Of a DNA stretch of 64,000 nt, positions 48,306 through 60,082 are shown in pieces. Position numbers and translations under genes: made by a program. The stretch spans positions 9,216,961 through 9,280,960 of the forward strand of contig NC_135071.1 of NCBI RefSeq assembly GCF_051401765.1, read 5' to 3'. Source of the DNA: Calliopsis andreniformis (lineage: Eukaryota; Arthropoda; Insecta; Hymenoptera; Andrenidae). Numbering within the stretch: position 1 is the first letter of the stretch; each line of letters opens with the position of its first letter. A model generated the notes under the pieces. That model saw only the letters and a list, made by a program, of their open reading frames with translations, was not told the DNA's origin and did no database searches.

Positions 48306-50454
48306 TAGGCCCTCGTTATGTACGCCCATTAAACCCCATGCCCCTTACACCCCAATGTCTTCCATCGCATCCAGATCGCTGAACATGTTCCACGCGCGGA
48401 CCACCCCGAAAAGGGGTTTACACCTTACTCCTGAATTTACCTAAGGACAATAATGTTTCATTGCTTGTTTGTTATGCACACGTATGCTGGGCTGCTTTAC
48501 GTTTCGACTAAGTAGGTAGTACTCACATGGTAATATGTTGACTCGCATAATAACTAAGTACTAAGTTTATGGTGAATAAATGTTTACTATTAAATGATTT
48601 GAAAGACTTGATGTGTTAAGATAAGCCAGACAGTTATTACAAGCTATTCTTTTTCATTTTATTAACCCTTTCTTTTCCAAATTATTTGACGACTGCAAAG
48701 AAATATTTATATATGATGAACACTTTGCATGACAAATATATGCTTTATGAAAATATTCTAAATGTTTGAAAATATTCAGATCTTTGGTCTATACGTTGTT
48801 ATTTCTTATGAGTGTCAAATATAGAAACTGATTAAAATTTTGATTTTGAATGATGTGTAGCCATACCGCTCAATAGTAATGTCACTCAACAAATAACTGT
48901 GTTTGAATTATTAGTGTAGAAAAATCGGATCTTGCATGAAATAAAGCTACTAACTCATTTTGCTGAAAATTATGATTTTTTAGTTATGTCACTTTTGCAA
49001 ATGAACGATATAACTATAAAGAGAAATGGAAGAGTTAATCTAAATTGAGAATTGCGTAAAAGGGAAAAATGTAGAGTAGTTCCTATTACCCTTCAACAGA
49101 GGATTACAGTGACGTACTTGAAAAATGACAACCTGTTTTAATTAGAAAGGAAAAAACAAACCCTGAAAAGTACTATAAAGGGACCAGAGAAGATTAACAC
49201 ACGTTCATTATTTTTTTACTGGTATGTACATTTAAAACACTCAAAAGTCGCCAGAGGAATACGTTTGTTTAGAACATGAGATAATGTCCGAGTTATATGC
49301 AATGTCCCGCGAAAAAAGAATCGTCATGCTATAACTTAGTTCCTACGTATGGAATTTTGCTTTAATCTCAAAACTTCTGCACCGTACTAATGATATTTCC
49401 CCCGTGCAACGCTTTAATCGACATTTTTATTATTCGTTAAGTCCGTATTAACGGTGTCCTGTCACAGGCTTTGCGGAGCAAACACAGAAAGTGCATTTTC
49501 TGCATGACAAACGCGTCAAAGAACAGTTAAATTTATTCCTGTTAGCGATGCACACTTATAGGTTGAATTTCGACGTAATGCGCTTTGGCGTTTGCTCGAG
49601 CATCAGCGAGAAGTAACTGTATTGGTAAACCGATTGCAACTCTTAGAGTCTAGTTTTCGTGTAAAATTATGTGTATCTCATTAAGAGAAAATTCATATAC
49701 TCGGTGTGGAGCAAGTAGAAGCTTAAAGAGACGCTTAGCCATTGTGGCAAGTTGTTAAAGGGATTATTTTATGTTGCTCCAAAAATTGGCAGTAAATCGA
49801 AAACAAACCAAAGACGCTGCACTGTTACGCTAAAATGATTCTAAACTCGATCACTTTGACAATGACTCCAACTTGGAAAACAAAATTCTATTTTATTTAT
49901 CCCTTAACTATATAGACATCCAATTTTAAGATACGAAGTCTTTTATTAAAATATACGATATGAAATGTTTTTTAAATTAATATGATGTTAATTGAAACGT
50001 GGGAACGAGGTTTGACATCTAGGTATTCTGAACTTTCATTATACAGTCTTTGACATATAAATGAGAATAATTATAAAAATACATCACATGGAGTCTACCA
50101 AGACGCTATGTCAATAAGATAAGGGTCAGTTGTTTATGTATTTATTGTACAAGTGTTTTTCTACTTTTAGCTATCACTATAACTTTTCGTTAATTGTTAC
50201 GAAATATGATCAACGAAATATGTTAATCTGGATAAATCCCTTGATCCTCGCTTCCGTTGTTTCAATTAGGGAACAAGGGATCGTTGAATATTTACTTTGG
50301 CGTAATCTTTAAAACTACTTTACTAAGTGTCTGGACAGAGCTTGTTGAATGTCTGAATTGAACTGGTTACTTTTAGTAGATTGGTACAAGCTTATATACA
50401 TTTTTCGATAACGTAGCCAAACCAATCAGAGAGTAGGATAATTCCTATTGGTTT

Positions 50455-51146
50455 GGGCCTATACTGCGTTCACTGAGAGAACGCAGTCGTTTCACGCAGA
50501 TGGCTTCCATTGCCCCGACTGACTTTTCCACTGAGATTGGTGAAGGATTCAAGAGCCTAAAAGGACACGCCTTGCTTCTTTCTACTCTGTATACCTAGTG
50601 TCCAAATGAAACAAATGTTTCTATCTATTAAGAAACAATATTTATTGAGATATCAATGTATAAGAATCCACAGCTTATTTGATTATAAAGAAACAGTAAC
50701 GGTAGAACTGTTTCTTGGATTTCCTACAAAATGTTCGATGCGACCAGGTAGTTTATGACACGGGAAATCTAGGGTCGTTTATGGTATTGCAACGCAGTAA
50801 GAATTCTGACTAGTACCAGTACGTTTTCGGTCGACAGAGACGATATTCAAGAAGATTTTTATTTGCTAACAGAGCCACATTAATACTTTCGGAGAAAACT
50901 AAAATCTAAAAGAATATCGTTTGCTTGCTCAAAATTTCTTTCACACCGTTTATGCGCTAACACTTGAAGAAGTGACTTTCTTTAGAAATGGTAGGACCTC
51001 CAAGGGCCCAACAAGGGGTTCATGGGTAGGGATGTGCTCGGGAGTGACAGGGCCAATAACTAATGAGCGTAGGCGTGAACTGCGCAAAGGGTACGAAAAC
51101 TCGTCAACCGACAACTGCGTTCTCCCAGTGAACGAAGTATAGCTTT
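50455..51146. repeat. Segment bounded by ~38-bp inverted repeats
   Basis: GCCTATACTGCGTTCACTGA followed by GAGAACGCAGTCG at the left is mirrored at the right by GACAACTGCGTTCTCCCAGT followed by GAACGAAGTATAGC. Each arm also holds a small hairpin (CTGCGTTC...GAACGCAG on the left). The 690-bp segment could be a DNA transposon remnant, but no TSD or transposase is seen. Confidence 0.5.
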
Positions 51147-51493
51147 AGTTGCCTGATGGTCACAAGTCGCGAAAAATCCTGACCTACGCGTCAACAACTT
51201 AATTACAGTACACAGTGTGGTCTAAAGTGAGTGGCGCAATGGTGTCGCAGATTTATAGCACTTGGTCGAAAAGCCGAAACAATGGAGTTTAGGATGGTTA
51301 GAAATGATGAATCCTTAGCATATGTTTAAAGCTCTTGGAAAACTTTCAACACCAAAGTTCATAATTGTGTATGTTAAACTGTTACTAACAAAATTGTTAT
51401 ATCTCCATAAACATAAGGTTTTAGGAGAGAAAGTTACGTATAAAATCTGAAATCCACTTCTGAAAGTACAATTGCTTTTGTTATTTAATATTG
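51147..51493. other. Short spacer before the U1 snRNA sequence; nothing recognised
   Basis: This lies 3' of the minus-strand U1 sequence. I see no clear 3'-box processing signal and no polyA tail, and no gene. Confidence 0.4.
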
Positions 51494-51656
51494 TCCGGGA
51501 TAGCGCGAACGCAGTCCCGACTAACAAAAATTATACGCCCGAGATATCCACATTAGGGATATTCGCAAGGGTCAGCTCAACCCTAGTGCAATGGAAGAGC
51601 CTCACCCTGGAGGAACCGCCTTGATGATCACGGTAACCTCTGCGCCAGGTAAGTAT
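51494..51656 (-). ncRNA. U1 spliceosomal snRNA (gene or divergent variant)
   Basis: U1 RNA recognises 5' splice sites by base pairing in the nucleus. Read on the minus strand from 51656 the sequence opens ATACTTACCTGG, the invariant 5' end complementary to the splice-site consensus. Stem-loop I (GAGGTTACCG...CGGTTCCTC), the U1A-binding CCATTGCAC loop of stem II, stem III (GAATATCC...GGATATC), an Sm-like ATAATTTTTGTT and stem-loop IV closing with a TTCG tetraloop (GGGACTGCGTTCGCGC) follow in the right order. Length is about 163 bases, as expected. Oddities: loop I reads GATCATCAAGG where U1-70K normally binds GATCACGAAGG; the Sm site ends TTTTTGT instead of TTTTTGG; and the long-range helix has one A-C mismatch (CGCAGAGG with CCCTTGCG). 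Full length without a polyA tail argues against a retrocopy. Whether it is expressed is unknown. Confidence 0.93.
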
Positions 51657-52047
51657 GCTTGTCCCTTCCCTTCCACCCTATTTTTGGCCCTTGGTGTATA
51701 ACTTCAACAGCGAGAAAGAAACTCAGTTACCACGCTACGTAGCGACGAATTGGGAAACCAAAAAGCTACCTTATGCGACCCTTACCCTTGCTTCAACAGG
51801 CATTCTTGTTTTCTGTTCCCAAAAGGTACTTGTATCTCAAGGGTGTATTGAAACCAGATATGTAGCGGAAGAAAAATAGTGAAACGGTACGCGATCCAGA
51901 ATTTTTTCTAAGTATCATAACAGTCAAAGGACATATATACTTAAAAAATAATGTTTATCATTGAGTTATTTATTTTTGCAAGTTCAATATGCGTAGGTAG
52001 TTAAAGGGTTCGGGGTAATAAGGACATAAACCATATTTTATTTTATT
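51657..52047. other. Upstream flank of U1 snRNA; promoter elements not confirmed
   Basis: An active insect U1 gene would have a proximal sequence element ~40-65 bases upstream, here about 51700-51720 read on the minus strand. I cannot match a consensus there with confidence. A 74-residue plus frame (51655-51879) crosses the region and looks accidental. Confidence 0.35.
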
Positions 52048-52321
52048 TAACTCAAAATAACGGAAATATTTAAATTGGACAAACCGACTTTAAGTAGTGT
52101 CGCTGATATTCATTAATTTTTAACAATTGTTGTTAGATGGTTTGCGATCACCTTAGGGCCTATTTCTACGTAGACACCTCTACTTTCGTTATCTACGTAG
52201 AAACAGACCCCAAGATGATAACAAACCACATGACAATAATTGTTAAAAAGTAACGAAAATTAAGTACGCTGTTTAAAGTCTTTGTTTGCTCAATTTAATT
52301 ATTTACGTTATTTTAAGTCAA
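52048..52321. mobile_element. Near-complete palindrome of ~274 bp
   Basis: The arms CTCAAAATAACGGAAATATT and AATTATTTACGTTATTTTAAG mirror each other and continue through TTTTTAACAATTGTTGTTAG and GGGCCTATTTCTACGTAGA to a ~22-base centre near 52187. Identity of the arms is moderate. It looks like a small hairpin MITE; a target duplication was not resolved. Confidence 0.65.
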
Positions 52322-54055
52322 CAACATTCCAAGCCATGTACATACAATTCCACATGACGGATAAGCAAGAAGCTGTCAATAAATTTAGTTTTTTAACCGA
52401 TTTCAAGAGTTGATGAAAATTTTTGAAATAGTTGTTCTCAATGTCAGCTGAATGTGACTCATATTCTTGTTGTATCAAACACTTTAATTATTGCAGTTCC
52501 ACGTTTCATCTGATGCTTCGTATTAGGTCAAGTCGCTGTCAAAATTTTCTCCAAGCATGAGTCAACATGTCGAGGACTGAGGTATGCTATGACAACGCTT
52601 CCAAATTTGGAGGCAAGGCAGTACTTGAACTATTGCACTCATTGTGTCAACACTTTGATTTTTAAGAAGAGAGGTTTATTCAATAATATGTATGAAACTG
52701 TACACTGTGGTGTCTTAACTATGATCTTATTCGTTCTTATGCTGTTCTAACAGTTCTGGCGGCGTAGTAAGCTCTTATATTTAACTTTGAGAAATAGACG
52801 GAGGCATAATAGGCAAATCAGAGGCCTTGAAAACGTAGGTATGACTTTAGTATTTCACTGTTGCCGCCAACTCTGACGAGAGTGAGAGCGGGGCCGCTAT
52901 GAAAGAGCCTAAGGGGTTGACAGACGCCACAAGTAGTGCATATAAAGGGTGATCAGAGTATCTGGAAACCCTCTAATGACTGGCAGCACTTACAATGCTA
53001 ACAACAGTTACACTAAATGCTACCAACCTAATCATCAGTAATTCTGATCTTACCAGATGTCTTTAGAGAGTAACATATGAGCAAGTACTTCAACTCCCTC
53101 GTTATGTCATATGACATTATTGGTTCAGAACTCTCTAATCCTCAAGTGTTCAAGTACTACTTATTCTAGCCATACAAACACTCCTGCTCAGTATCCCTCG
53201 TATAAAAGATTACTTTAGTGGCTACAGGGTCAGGGAAAGCACCCAAAGGGACAAATGCATGTCCGTCACAGTAAAGCAGTATTTATTCGTTGAAACGCGA
53301 TCGTTATTCTTCTTAATTAGTGGACCCGTTCTCGACGCAAGTATTGTGTCTCTTAAGTACTTTTTCCAAGGGTTCAAGCTCGAAGGACGATGGAAGCGAG
53401 GGAAACGTAAAGAAGACACAGAGCTGCGGTCGAGTACAATCCAGAGAGGGACACGGGAGAGAAAGCTCAGAAAGCAGATAAATAATAAAGCCGTTGACTT
53501 TGCAACTCTACTCATTTTTACGGAGTCCGAGCTACGCTCTCCCTCCATCGCCAACGAGCAGCCCTTCCCATGGTTTCTCCTGTTATGTTGAACAATACTG
53601 AGAGAAGTCTGAGAGACAGGGGGCGACTGAAGGCTGGAGGTTTAAGCGGCGAGACAACCAGGTCCGATTAATTGTGCCCCGAGGACTTGCGCGCTCAAAG
53701 AGGATAATTCACCCATGCTATTTTATTCCTATTAATGCAAGCTTTATCGCCACGCCCGGCCAGGGATGGCAGAGTTTTCGCCTGCTTCTGATCGCAAAAA
53801 GCCTGCGAAAATCGGATGTAACTGTTAGGCATTCTGATTTACTGTGTTCGCTGGTTACACAAGGTGGGATTGTCCTAAAAAACGCACGAACATCAGTTAA
53901 CTCCGTTAGAAATCAAATAATACGGTGTTGGATAAAGGTTATTTAGAGTAACGAATCAAAAGATCACGAATAAATATTGTTATTATTACGTGTGAACAAT
54001 AAATCGTTTCATAGCTGTTATTTGTGAATAACGGATAAATGAATTTGGTTATTTT
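52322..54055. other. No gene seen; mixed-composition patches
   Basis: Overlapping 110-residue frames occur on both strands at 53222-53591 and a 90-residue plus frame at 53674-53946. None resembles a family I know. TATAAA-like words at about 52940 and 53202 lack a convincing initiator at the right distance. Confidence 0.35.
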
Positions 54056-54331
54056 AAATTAAGATTTCTTGTTCTAATGCTAAATGTGTCATTTACATTC
54101 TGAAGAACGCTTTCTTTAATGCTGTTGTACAATCGTCGACCAAGATTTTTATGACACGGTACAAATGAGCCAGTCTCAGTTGCTGTTTGCTTCACTCTCT
54201 ATATAACCCTCCTATCCATATGTCAGGGATTAAGAAATTTTTCTGAGTAATATCTACTTGCAGCAGAAGCGTTATCTCCATTAGCTCCCAAAGCAACATC
54301 TCAATATACTCTCAACTAGAATCCTTGCCAT
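54056..54331 (-). pseudogene. Degraded transposase N-terminus, second copy
   Basis: From an ATG at 54331 the DNA aligns with 18964 onward: ATGGCAAGG, TATTGAGATGTTGCTTTG, GAGATAACGCTTCTGC and ATTACTCAGAAAAATTT. A one-base deletion right after codon 3 and several in-frame stops (for example the one in GGGAGCTAATGG) destroy the frame. Past the region shared with the 19-kb copy it keeps codons that read ...SVLQNVNDT..IRTRNL, the kind of sequence that follows the helix-turn-helix in this family. No DDE catalytic segment is present. Confidence 0.6.
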
Positions 54332-54656
54332 AATTTAATAGTTTGCAATAAACGAAACGAAATGAACTGTTACACAGTCTGATAAATTATGACTTCTATC
54401 AAACATCGAACTATCTGAGTATTTCCTACAGTATCCTATCATTATCAATCTTTATAAACACTAGCACGAACAGAGACAACAGGTAATAGAATATACGATA
54501 AGTAAATTACGTTGCGTAGTTGAGCAAACTTTAAGTTCAATTTTCTCAGAAACGAAGCTTCGAGTAAAAAATTTGTATACCACGTTTTTTCCTTATTTTT
54601 TATGTAGAATTACCTCTTAGCCGATTGTACTACGATTTTCCGCCCACTCTGTATAC
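54056..54656 (-). mobile_element. Second copy of the Tc1/mariner-like transposon, left-end portion
   Basis: Read on the minus strand this segment starts with CAGAGTGGGCGGAAAATCGTAG, corresponding to the terminal repeat of the element at 18749-19426. It keeps the full ~250-bp inverted repeat, including the part lost from the left end of that copy. It then continues through the leader and the transposase start, and extends ~60 bp further into the gene than the 19-kb copy before similarity fades near 54056. The other end was not found. Confidence 0.75.
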
Positions 54657-57600
54657 ATCAAAATTTATATTCTATTTATGTTTTCGATTTTATGTACATA
54701 TGACTGAGATAGTAGGAGATACAACACAAATATAGTATAATAATAAAGCACAGAACTACTGTTAGAATTTTAGAATAATTAGTAAAAATTATGTATAAAT
54801 AAATAATTGAATAAGGTGTAATTACTTATTTAATTTTAATTAAATTAAATTTAATTAAAGGTTTAATTCTTTACAATTATAGTGAGGTGTACAAATGAAA
54901 ACAGTAAAGCATTCAAAATACTTGAAGGATTTTGTATGCTGTCTTTAATAGAAGCTCATTTTGAATTTGACTCGCGGATATCATCTCTATTCGTTCCGAA
55001 ATATTATTCTATGATTGAGAAACTTAAACTTGCTTGCTACGGCTTGCATCAGTCCGAATCGATTTCTCTCTAAGTTATTTACTCCGTGACTATAACAATA
55101 TTCCCACGTACTACAACATGTCTGGTCTCAATACACGTAGAAAAATCGCAAACCTACTTAATATTTCTTGTGAAAATCACTAATTATTATAAAAAATTAT
55201 CTTTGACTCGCCCTGACACTGGACTCTTTGAAACATCTGCCTACAGACTAATGAAAAATTTCAAATAGGGTTTTTAATTCCGCTAGGTTATTGATACACA
55301 TATTATTTGAATCACTTTAACGTATTTTGTGGACTTTAATTTGCCTTTAATTGCATTATTCCAGAATACAATGAAATAGTATGTTACCTGTGCTTTGTAA
55401 CATTATGGTATTTTTCATCTGTTTAAATACATAAACAAACTAATTTATTTTAGGAACGCGATGCTCTCTTTCGCAAACAACATAAATTCACCAGATGACA
55501 GAACGCAACGTCAACAGTGGTAATGTCAATATCGACAAACGGTAGACCAAAGCCATCTCTTGCATGAATAAATTCGTGATAATTTTCGATCTGCTAAGTC
55601 TAAAAAAATACGAATAAATCTGTTATTAAAACATAAATCTTGTTATTTGAACGAACTTTATTTGAGGGAAAGATGCCAGTGACGTTGATTCACATCTCTT
55701 TTCCTAACGCTATCTGCATATAGTTTCTGCGATCAGCTGCTGCTTACTGATTACCTATCTGCAAGGGACAGGTAGAACCAGAAGACGCCGTATCAGCGGT
55801 TTCTTTTTATCAACTTTGAAGCCACGATATTTTCCATGAATTTATGTGGGTCAGGCCCCATCCACTTTCGACGTATCTTTCTCATAAGCTTTCTATCTGA
55901 TACTTCAGCTTTTTTCTGACAGTTTTTTAGAAACAACAAGCAAAAAGAATAAATTTAATCACTTTCGACCTTTTCCTTTCCAAATTTTCAAACGGGAGCA
56001 CATAACATTTCAAGTATATCGATACACGTATAATTTACGTATTTTATGTGACGTTTGTATTAAAATATTTAAATTTTTATTCCGAACTAAACAATCTTGC
56101 TGAAACATTTGTTTTCCACCCTCTACGCATAGTTTCGATATATTGAATTTCCAATGTATTTCAGGAATTTCGCTCGACTGTAGCTACAAAAGCTAACACA
56201 TCGGATTGCATTTATGACGTATAGTGCAAATAAATATCTGAGTCTGGTTAAAAGTGCAATCGGTAAAATGTTTGATTTTACTGTTTGTAAATAAATCGTA
56301 TTAGATAGGGTGTGTCTCCAATTATATTGTTTAACTGAATTTATCACTACTGCTTATGGTCATGAATCATCATTCATGAATTATTCATTAACATTAAAGT
56401 CTGTATCGTAAATCAGTCTACAATTTTATCATTATTTTTGGTTGAATTACTATTTTTAATTAAATTTCTAATCTTTTCAAAGTCAACATTACATGGTAAG
56501 TGATTAGACGAACAATCAAGAGGTCAAAACAGTCCATAAATAATTCAAGATTTCATTAATAGAAGTGCAAAGCCACTTGATAATGGCGCCCATGAGAATG
56601 AGTCAATCATTAAAGGATAGTCCACTTAAAGAATTAAAGGAGACGTAATTATGTTTCAAAGCAGAATTTGATATACACAAACCTAATTACAACTTAAGGT
56701 TCCTCTAGCAACACATTCGTGATTTCCTCTAAATATTTTCCAACGAACTACGTCTTGCTAAAACCGCACAACGCTTCTCCCGCCCAGCGCCACAGAAACT
56801 CAACCCTCTCCTTCAAATGAGAGAAAGTGAAATCCTCCCTATTTGAAACATTATTTAAGACCTTATTTGAAACAGCTTTAACTGCTTACTGTTAGACAGA
56901 AAACGATACAAGGTAACGACCGTGTTAAGGGAACGATACTAAATAAAAAATGTTTTAGTTGGAAGGGCAAATTGCCGTGCAAGGGAATGGCAAAGGGGCG
57001 CATCTATAGCATGCAACACGTGTCGGTAAGTATCCGACTCACAGATAGACAAGGCGGTAAATAATTTAGCTCCATGCCGCCCGGCAGTCTGCCGCCCTCT
57101 CCGTAAATTCGCAATAGAACTCCTCCTCCCTCTTGCTACCACCTTTACCCTTTCTCGTTACGGTATCTGAATCAATTACGAGTCCCCTGACCATGGTTAC
57201 ACGCCCGTCCGTGATCAAGCCAACCAATTGACATCTGTCCGCGTTCTGTCGCTGCTTTGACAGCTGGAATTTGTGGTCCACGAGTCTGTCGAACTCCCCC
57301 CTCGAGGTCCTTTGTGTTTTCTCGAATATCGAGCGGATTTAATATACGCCAGGACGTTTTCCGAACGTGAACCCCGCGGTTACCAGAAAACTGGGTCAAA
57401 TGGCTTGCCCCTCGACATTCTATGTTATCGCGATTCAAAAGTAACAATTCTCGGGGAACTGCGATCTAATTTCAGACCAATCAATTGGGAATGGTGTAAG
57501 GTTTTTTCTTTGTACACAACTATGTATGCAATGCGAATCGAATTTATGCGATCTCAAAGAGTTAATGGGGAATTTTTTCTTCAGTTGGTAAGAAACTATT

Positions 57601-57736
57601 TTTTTCTTTATATTTTTTTATTAGTGAAACTATATGGTAAATTTTTAGACGTTTTGTTTGTTTTTATTATACGTTGAAATAGTTATAATATTTTTTTCAG
57701 AGACGATTCTATGGCACATTTTACCTACATTTCTCC
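54657..57736. other. No gene seen; GC-richer patch at 57.0-57.5 kb
   Basis: Mostly AT-rich. The 57.0-57.5 kb patch has frames on both strands up to 134 residues (57273-57677, plus, whose second half is AT-rich). None is recognisable. Confidence 0.35.
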
Positions 57737-57740
57737 TTAA

Positions 57741-57973
57741 CCCCTTGACCTAGGATTTTCTTTCGTTATTTTATCACTTTCGCTGCCGAACTGAAATGAG
57801 TAGCTATCCTAAACAGCCAATCGCATAGCTCCCATTGAGCCAACAGAGATTCCTCACGCGATGGTACGTGATCGGTTATTTGCGAAAAATTCTCATCATA
57901 CGTTATCGCGTAATCGGCAGCGAAGACATTGTAAAAAGTGCACGAGTCTGACACGTTGTTATAGGTCAAAGAG
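57741..57973. mobile_element. TTAA-flanked MITE (piggyBac-type)
   Basis: TTAA|CCCCTTGACCTAGG at the left mirrors CCTATAGGTC-like sequence ending AGGTCAAAGAG|TTAA at the right. TTAA occurs at 57737-57740 and 57974-57977. A subterminal motif TTCGCTGCCGA is present near both ends in inverted orientation, as a second transposase-binding site might be. The 71-residue minus frame crossing it begins inside the right flank and is not a known protein. Confidence 0.75.
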
Positions 57974-57977
57974 TTAA

Positions 57978-60082
57978 CCACCGTGTCTTTTTTTCGCTGT
58001 TTGCCATATTTCTCCTCCAGATCAAGTAAAACAATGAAGTAACATGGACTTTTATTTCATATATGTATATACATATTCTATGTAGTTATCGATTGATGAA
58101 GAATAATAAAAAAGAACAAAAATATTTGAGAAAATGGTAACTTGTTAAATTCAAATAGTCGATTTGTAGTGAAAAAAATGTACACACAGTTTAAACGTAT
58201 ACAGGTAGTTATTAGTATATAACATATCAATTTTCTTCTGCGTCAAACAATAAAAGAATACTTATTCAATCTACAGTAAAAGCTTCAAGTCACTCAATCA
58301 AATACCTTTTTTTTTAAATCATGCTAGCCAGCGAAAAATGGAATATGATAGTCGAGATAAAATATAGGCGGAATATGTAATAGGTAAATGATGATGTAAT
58401 GTATGTGTTCTTTAAAAAAAAACTCATTTTTTACCTCAAGATAATTATGTAAAAGAAGATAAGATAATAAGGATAAGTATGTAAGCAGTATAGGTATGAG
58501 CGACCCCTTTCAAACTTCCGTCAACAACTCAGGGCTCGTGCTTCCTAGGGTCAAGAAACCGTTGTAATGTGACTTTATTGTAAACTTCGACGTCTGCATC
58601 GACAACACGCGAACTTACAAGGACTGCTAAAACAGGTAAACCTCGACGTACTTAATGCGATGGTAATTTAGATCACGAATTCTTGGATGGCGTATGGACG
58701 GGTACTACACTATAAGAGCTGAAAATAAATCGCCGTAACATAACGCTTCTGAGACTATAACTTTCATGAATTTCTAATGAGAGTATTTAGAATCAAAGAA
58801 GCTTGTTATTATACGTTGTAACATATATTAAATAAAGTAGTAATTCCACAGGTTTCATAACAGATAACACTATCTTCTATCCTATATACCTTCCGTTTCT
58901 ATAGAAACATATTTCTAACGTAGAATGAAACTATCAAAATCCAAAATTCAATGCTCAACGACTTCCTAGAAACTTTCCTAGGATTTCATTATTAAATAAC
59001 TGATACAACACACGAGTCTCCTTTGGAATATACTCTACCAGAAGAATCGAAGCTGGAAAGTAACAATACCATGCAGATCTATTTACTCGACACCTAGTTA
59101 AGCGGTCGCTGAATTTGTTTGTTGATTGAATTGAGTAGCAAGCTGGTACAGCGAAGTTAGGGAAGGCAGTTTAAGAACTAATCTAATTCAAGTTGATCCT
59201 CGATAAAGCCGAATAAAGTACTTGGGGGGCATCAGGCATCAACGCACGACGTGTGAACAACGCAGATGCATTAGCGGGAACTCTCGTTGAAAAGTTAACA
59301 GCGAGATCAAGAAGTTTCTCGCATTTGGATACAACTTTCCGAGAAGCTTAATCCATTCCCGTCCAAACGCTACGAGAACGCTTCGGATTTACACCGGTGT
59401 AATTTATGGCACCCTCTTTTCCTCACGTGAATGCCTCATGTTCCCTTGCGCGCTTCTTTGAGTTCTTGTATTGTACGCTAACCAGCACGCTCCACGTTAT
59501 TTTCCTCTTGTTAACTGTTGCCTGGATGTTGCTACACGATCCGAGATCCAGGACTTCGCAAGTTCCGGCGTGGAACGATAAATTCTTTAACTACTTGCCG
59601 CGATGCTGCCAAGGCTAATGCTCACCTATTTATCAGGCGTTTCGGAAACATTGGTTTGTCCGTGGTTTCGTGTCGCCAACTGTAGTCTCGTTCGAATTAA
59701 CTCAATTCTAGGAGATGTAACATTAAATATAATCAACAGGTAATCAAGCTTTATCCATATATTGAAGATACGTTAGGAGAAGTAGGTAATATGTATGACT
59801 TCTAGATACTCGTAGTTTATGATTATAATAACTTTTAAGAAGATTATAGCAAGAATTCTTTAAAAAAAAACACTATAAAGAATGGAAAAGAAAATAGGCT
59901 CCATTAAATTACATGCAAGTTTTAGTAGTAAAAGTATTTTATCAGAAGCCAAACTGATGTGACACTCTCAAAGAGTTGAATAAATGCATGTTAGTCGACG
60001 ACCAACTGAATTCTAAGAGACTGTGAACGTGAAGAACAATACATATGCAGCAAGTAAATAATATATAATAAATACACTCGTA
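57978..60082. other. No gene seen
   Basis: AT-rich. Slightly GC-richer around 59.3-59.6 kb with a 70-residue frame lacking any recognisable feature. Confidence 0.4.

Larger units (their letters stand above)
45205..50454. other. No gene seen; polyT tract and a GC-richer patch at 48.2-48.45 kb
   Basis: A 20-base T run is listed separately. About 48180-48440 is GC-richer and includes a 12-bp palindrome ATTCATATGAAT and an octamer-like CTATTTGCATAATG. The remainder is AT-rich. Confidence 0.4.

Noticed and set aside
51591..51648. Apparent first coding exon on the plus strand, ATG to a perfect CCAG|GTAAGTAT donor
   Set aside because: The perfect donor is the reverse complement of the U1 snRNA 5' end. 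The whole 163 bp matches U1 on the minus strand.
52938..52960. TATAAAGG with a nearby ATCAG as a possible promoter
   Set aside because: The initiator-like word is only ~10 bases away, too close for a TATA/Inr pair.
53222..53591. Opposed 110-residue frames on both strands
   Set aside because: Sense and antisense open frames of equal length with no domain suggest chance.
57766..57981. 71-residue minus frame with protein-like composition
   Set aside because: It is contained in the TTAA MITE and starts in its flank; no known protein.
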